Assembly: GCF_010906925.1 (NCBI RefSeq) | Contig: NZ_VTVE01000005.1 | Span: 1-64,000, forward strand | DNA length: 64,000 bases | DNA from: Pseudobutyrivibrio xylanivorans | Lineage (GTDB): Bacteria > Bacillota > Clostridia > Lachnospirales > Lachnospiraceae | Reading direction: 5' to 3' | In this document: positions 62,251 through 64,000 of the stretch, piece by piece | How positions within the stretch are numbered: the first letter of the stretch is position 1 | How the letters are laid out: every line of letters starts with the position of its first letter | Notes under the pieces: model-generated | Told to the model about the DNA's origin: nothing | Database searches by the model: none | What the model saw: the letters and a program-made list of their open reading frames with translations, nothing else | Position numbers and translations under genes: made by a program

Positions 62251-62883
62251 ATGAGTAATCCGTGGGAAGAAATCAGTTTGAATGATTATGAGAATCATAT
62301 GAGCCTTGATTTTGTTAAACAACTCCAAATCATGAATTCAATAATGAAGGAGCAGTTTGAAGATTATCCGGTTTCAACGGCTATGGTCCTTGGAGTCGCT
62401 GGTGGAAATGGCTTGGAGCATGTAAGCCGGGATAAGTACCGGACTGTTTATGGAGTGGATATCAATGAAGATTATCTTCGAATAGTTTCGGAACGATATG
62501 CACATTTGTCTGATGTACTGAAATGCTTGAAGATAAATCTGATCAACGATGCTGATCAGCTTCCTGGAGCGCAGTTGCTGATAGCAAACCTTCTTATAGA
62601 GTATATTGGGTATGATGCATTTCAGAGAGTGGTTTGTAAAGTGAATCCTGAATATGTTTCTTGTTTGATTCAGATCAATGTGGATGATAAGCAGTGGGTA
62701 TCAGATTCTCCCTATTTGCATGCGTTTGACGGACTGGATGAGGTACATCATCAGATGGACGAGGATTCACTTTTAACAAAAATGCAGGAGATAGGATATA
62801 AGGACATACTCCAGGCAAGGATCCCACTTCCTAACGGAAAGGCATTTATCAGAATGGATTTTCAAAATGGAAAAATGGGATAG
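62251..62883 (+). CDS. SAM-dependent methyltransferase-like protein
   Basis: 210 residues. Motif I VLGVAGGNGLEHV (about 46-58), acidic motif II VYGVDINEDYL, and a Rossmann-like order after it. Small-molecule methyltransferase; substrate unknown. Confidence 0.82.
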   Translation: MSNPWEEISLNDYENHMSLDFVKQLQIMNSIMKEQFEDYPVSTAMVLGVAGGNGLEHVSRDKYRTVYGVDINEDYLRIVSERYAHLSDVLKCLKINLINDADQLPGAQLLIANLLIEYIGYDAFQRVVCKVNPEYVSCLIQINVDDKQWVSDSPYLHAFDGLDEVHHQMDEDSLLTKMQEIGYKDILQARIPLPNGKAFIRMDFQNGKMG

Positions 62884-62889
62884 AACGAT

Positions 62890-62921
62890 AAATTTGAAGT
62901 TAATCGCACAACTTCAAATTT
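62890..62921 (+). other. Perfect 12-bp inverted repeat
   Basis: AAATTTGAAGTT/AACTTCAAATTT with an 8-nt loop, just before the NUDIX gene. No T-run follows; it could be an operator or a weak terminator. Confidence 0.6.
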
Positions 62922-62937
62922 GTAGAGGGTAGACAAC

Positions 62938-63375
62938 ATGGAGAGACAGACAACAGAAGTAAAGTTTTATGATTCCGTAGAGGATTCACTATTAAAGTTT
63001 GCAGTGATTATCGCAAAGAAGGATGGAAAGTGGGTGCTCTGCAAGCATAGAGACCGCAATACATATGAAGTGCCTGGCGGACATAGAGAGCCAGGAGAAA
63101 CAATTATGGATACAGCTAAGAGAGAATTGTACGAGGAAACAGGTGCTATCAAGTATTCGATAAAGCCGATATGCGTTTATTCTGTAACTGCACCGGACAA
63201 TTTTGATGGAGTAGAGACTTTTGGCGGGCTTTTCTATGCAGACATTCAGGAACTAGAAACAGAACTGCACAGTGAAATAGAGAAAGTATTTTTGTTCGAC
63301 GACCTGCCAGATCAGTGGACGTATCCGCTGATTCAACCGAAGCTGTTGGAGGAATTCTATCGAAGAGGAATATAG
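62938..63375 (+). CDS. NUDIX hydrolase
   Basis: 145 residues. Complete Nudix box GHREPGETIMDTAKRELYEETGA (about 47-69) with the REUxEE core; LCKHRDRNTYEVPGG before it resembles MutT-like enzymes. Hydrolyses a nucleoside diphosphate derivative; substrate not predictable. GAGGG precedes the ATG. Confidence 0.92.
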   Translation: MERQTTEVKFYDSVEDSLLKFAVIIAKKDGKWVLCKHRDRNTYEVPGGHREPGETIMDTAKRELYEETGAIKYSIKPICVYSVTAPDNFDGVETFGGLFYADIQELETELHSEIEKVFLFDDLPDQWTYPLIQPKLLEEFYRRGI

Positions 63376-63416
63376 GTGAAACAAGCCGGGATATACATGC
63401 GAGTAAAGAGGTAAAT

Positions 63417-63851
63417 ATGGATATTTGGGAAAAGTTATATGAAAAAGCAAAGGTGGAATATCATCCAGAGGAGGTATCACCTTTTTTATATGCACATCAT
63501 GTTGTGTGTGCGATTGAAGCCGAGAATGGCGAGATTTACACAGGTTTCTGCATCGAGAGTTGTAGTGGTGTGATGAATCTATGTGCGGAGCGAGTGGCTG
63601 CTCTGAATATGTATTTGAGTAGCGGCCAGACTAGAGTGAAACGACTGATTGCATTTCGCGATGGGGCCCCAAGTGGAGGTGGCAGCGGTATGCCTTGTGG
63701 CGCTTGCAGAGAGTTTCTGTATCAGCTGAATGAGGCCAACGAGGATATGGAAATCATGGTTGATTATGAAACAAGAGAGACCATCACCTTGATGGAATTG
63801 ATGCCGAACTGGTGGGGCAAGGAACGTTACGCAGAAGCAAAGGAATTATAG
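63417..63851 (+). CDS. Cytidine deaminase-family protein
   Basis: 144 residues, start 63417 with AGAGG 6 nt upstream. Zinc ligands and catalytic Glu: NLCAERVAA and PCGACRE, the tetrameric cytidine deaminase pattern with Cys in place of His. It could be Cdd or a blasticidin-S-deaminase-like enzyme. Sits with NUDIX and methyltransferase genes. Confidence 0.9.
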   Translation: MDIWEKLYEKAKVEYHPEEVSPFLYAHHVVCAIEAENGEIYTGFCIESCSGVMNLCAERVAALNMYLSSGQTRVKRLIAFRDGAPSGGGSGMPCGACREFLYQLNEANEDMEIMVDYETRETITLMELMPNWWGKERYAEAKEL

Positions 63852-63877
63852 ATTTGGTTTATTAGGGGGATTATTGT

Positions 63878-64000
63878 TTGACTTTTTGGATAATTGCCAC
63901 GCTATGTGCTTTTTTTATAAAGGGACTTTGTGGTTTTGCAAATACACTAGTCTTTACATCTATTTTAGGATTTGGAGTGGCAAACGTTAATATATCTCCA
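63878..64000 (+). CDS. TSUP family transporter, 5' part
   Basis: The frame runs off the right edge. A TTG start with GGGGGA 8 nt upstream gives an N-terminus with helix FWIIATLCAFFIKGLCGFA and TLVFTSILGFG, matching the TauE/SafE (TSUP) anion exporter opening. Only 41 residues are visible. Confidence 0.7.
   Translation, partial: MTFWIIATLCAFFIKGLCGFANTLVFTSILGFGVANVNISP

Overview
The window reads as chromosomal DNA of a low-GC anaerobic Firmicute, most likely a member of the Lachnospiraceae (Butyrivibrio or Pseudobutyrivibrio type). The reasons are AT-rich intergenic DNA, GGAGG ribosome binding sites, very strong codon preference in glutamate dehydrogenase and pyruvate phosphate dikinase, DUF4298/DUF1846/YitT-type genes and a tRNA-Leu(AAG). 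The genus is inference; the gene content is read directly.

1-19.9 kb is an accessory Sec (SecA2/SecY2) locus for glycosylated serine-rich repeat adhesins. It holds the 3' end of one serine-rich repeat protein (SRRP), a complete second SRRP, asp2, and an operon secY2-asp1-asp3-secA2-gtfA-gtfB. The layout is unusual. asp2 sits about 8 kb upstream of asp1 behind a GT-C-like membrane protein, and between the two halves lie the second SRRP, a three-gene cluster of unknown function, a yitT gene and gdhA. GtfA/GtfB would put GlcNAc on the serine repeats, Asp1/2/3 escort (and Asp2 probably acetylates) the substrate, and SecA2/SecY2 export it. Neither SRRP ends in a recognisable LPXTG signal.

19.9-35.2 kb carries ppdK followed by many small accessory genes: an ACT protein, a TipA-like MerR regulator, GNATs, a NifX-SlyD fusion, and a LysR regulator with a perfect T-N11-A operator facing a hydrolase/cupin operon. 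An HD phosphohydrolase with a damaged motif, a 2H phosphoesterase and a HAD phosphatase follow. 35.2-39.9 kb is a complete BceRS-BceAB-type peptide antibiotic sensing and resistance module.

39.9-53.3 kb is mostly signalling and housekeeping: a TPR-GGDEF diguanylate cyclase, a secreted/anchored protein, PspC, XRE regulators, DUF1846, threonine synthase, a CheY/MshEN-CheX pair and an OmpR/histidine kinase pair.

53.3-59.9 kb is organised around tRNA-Leu(AAG). Two tRNA copies of matching sequence lie in inverted orientation around an MBOAT-SGNH O-acylation operon. A 24-bp direct repeat of the tRNA 3' end then closes a 3.3-kb islet that carries a small XRE regulator, a c-di-GMP-I riboswitch controlling a zinc-ribbon membrane protein, a gene remnant and a secreted orphan.

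59.9-64 kb is a one-strand array of small single-domain genes (GNAT, TIGR04076, SnoaL, methyltransferase, NUDIX, cytidine deaminase, start of a TSUP transporter). It is punctuated by copies of a dispersed palindromic repeat, five of which occur in the window, all in the same orientation. Two of the gene blocks share near-identical flanks on both sides, which gives the region a cassette-like look.
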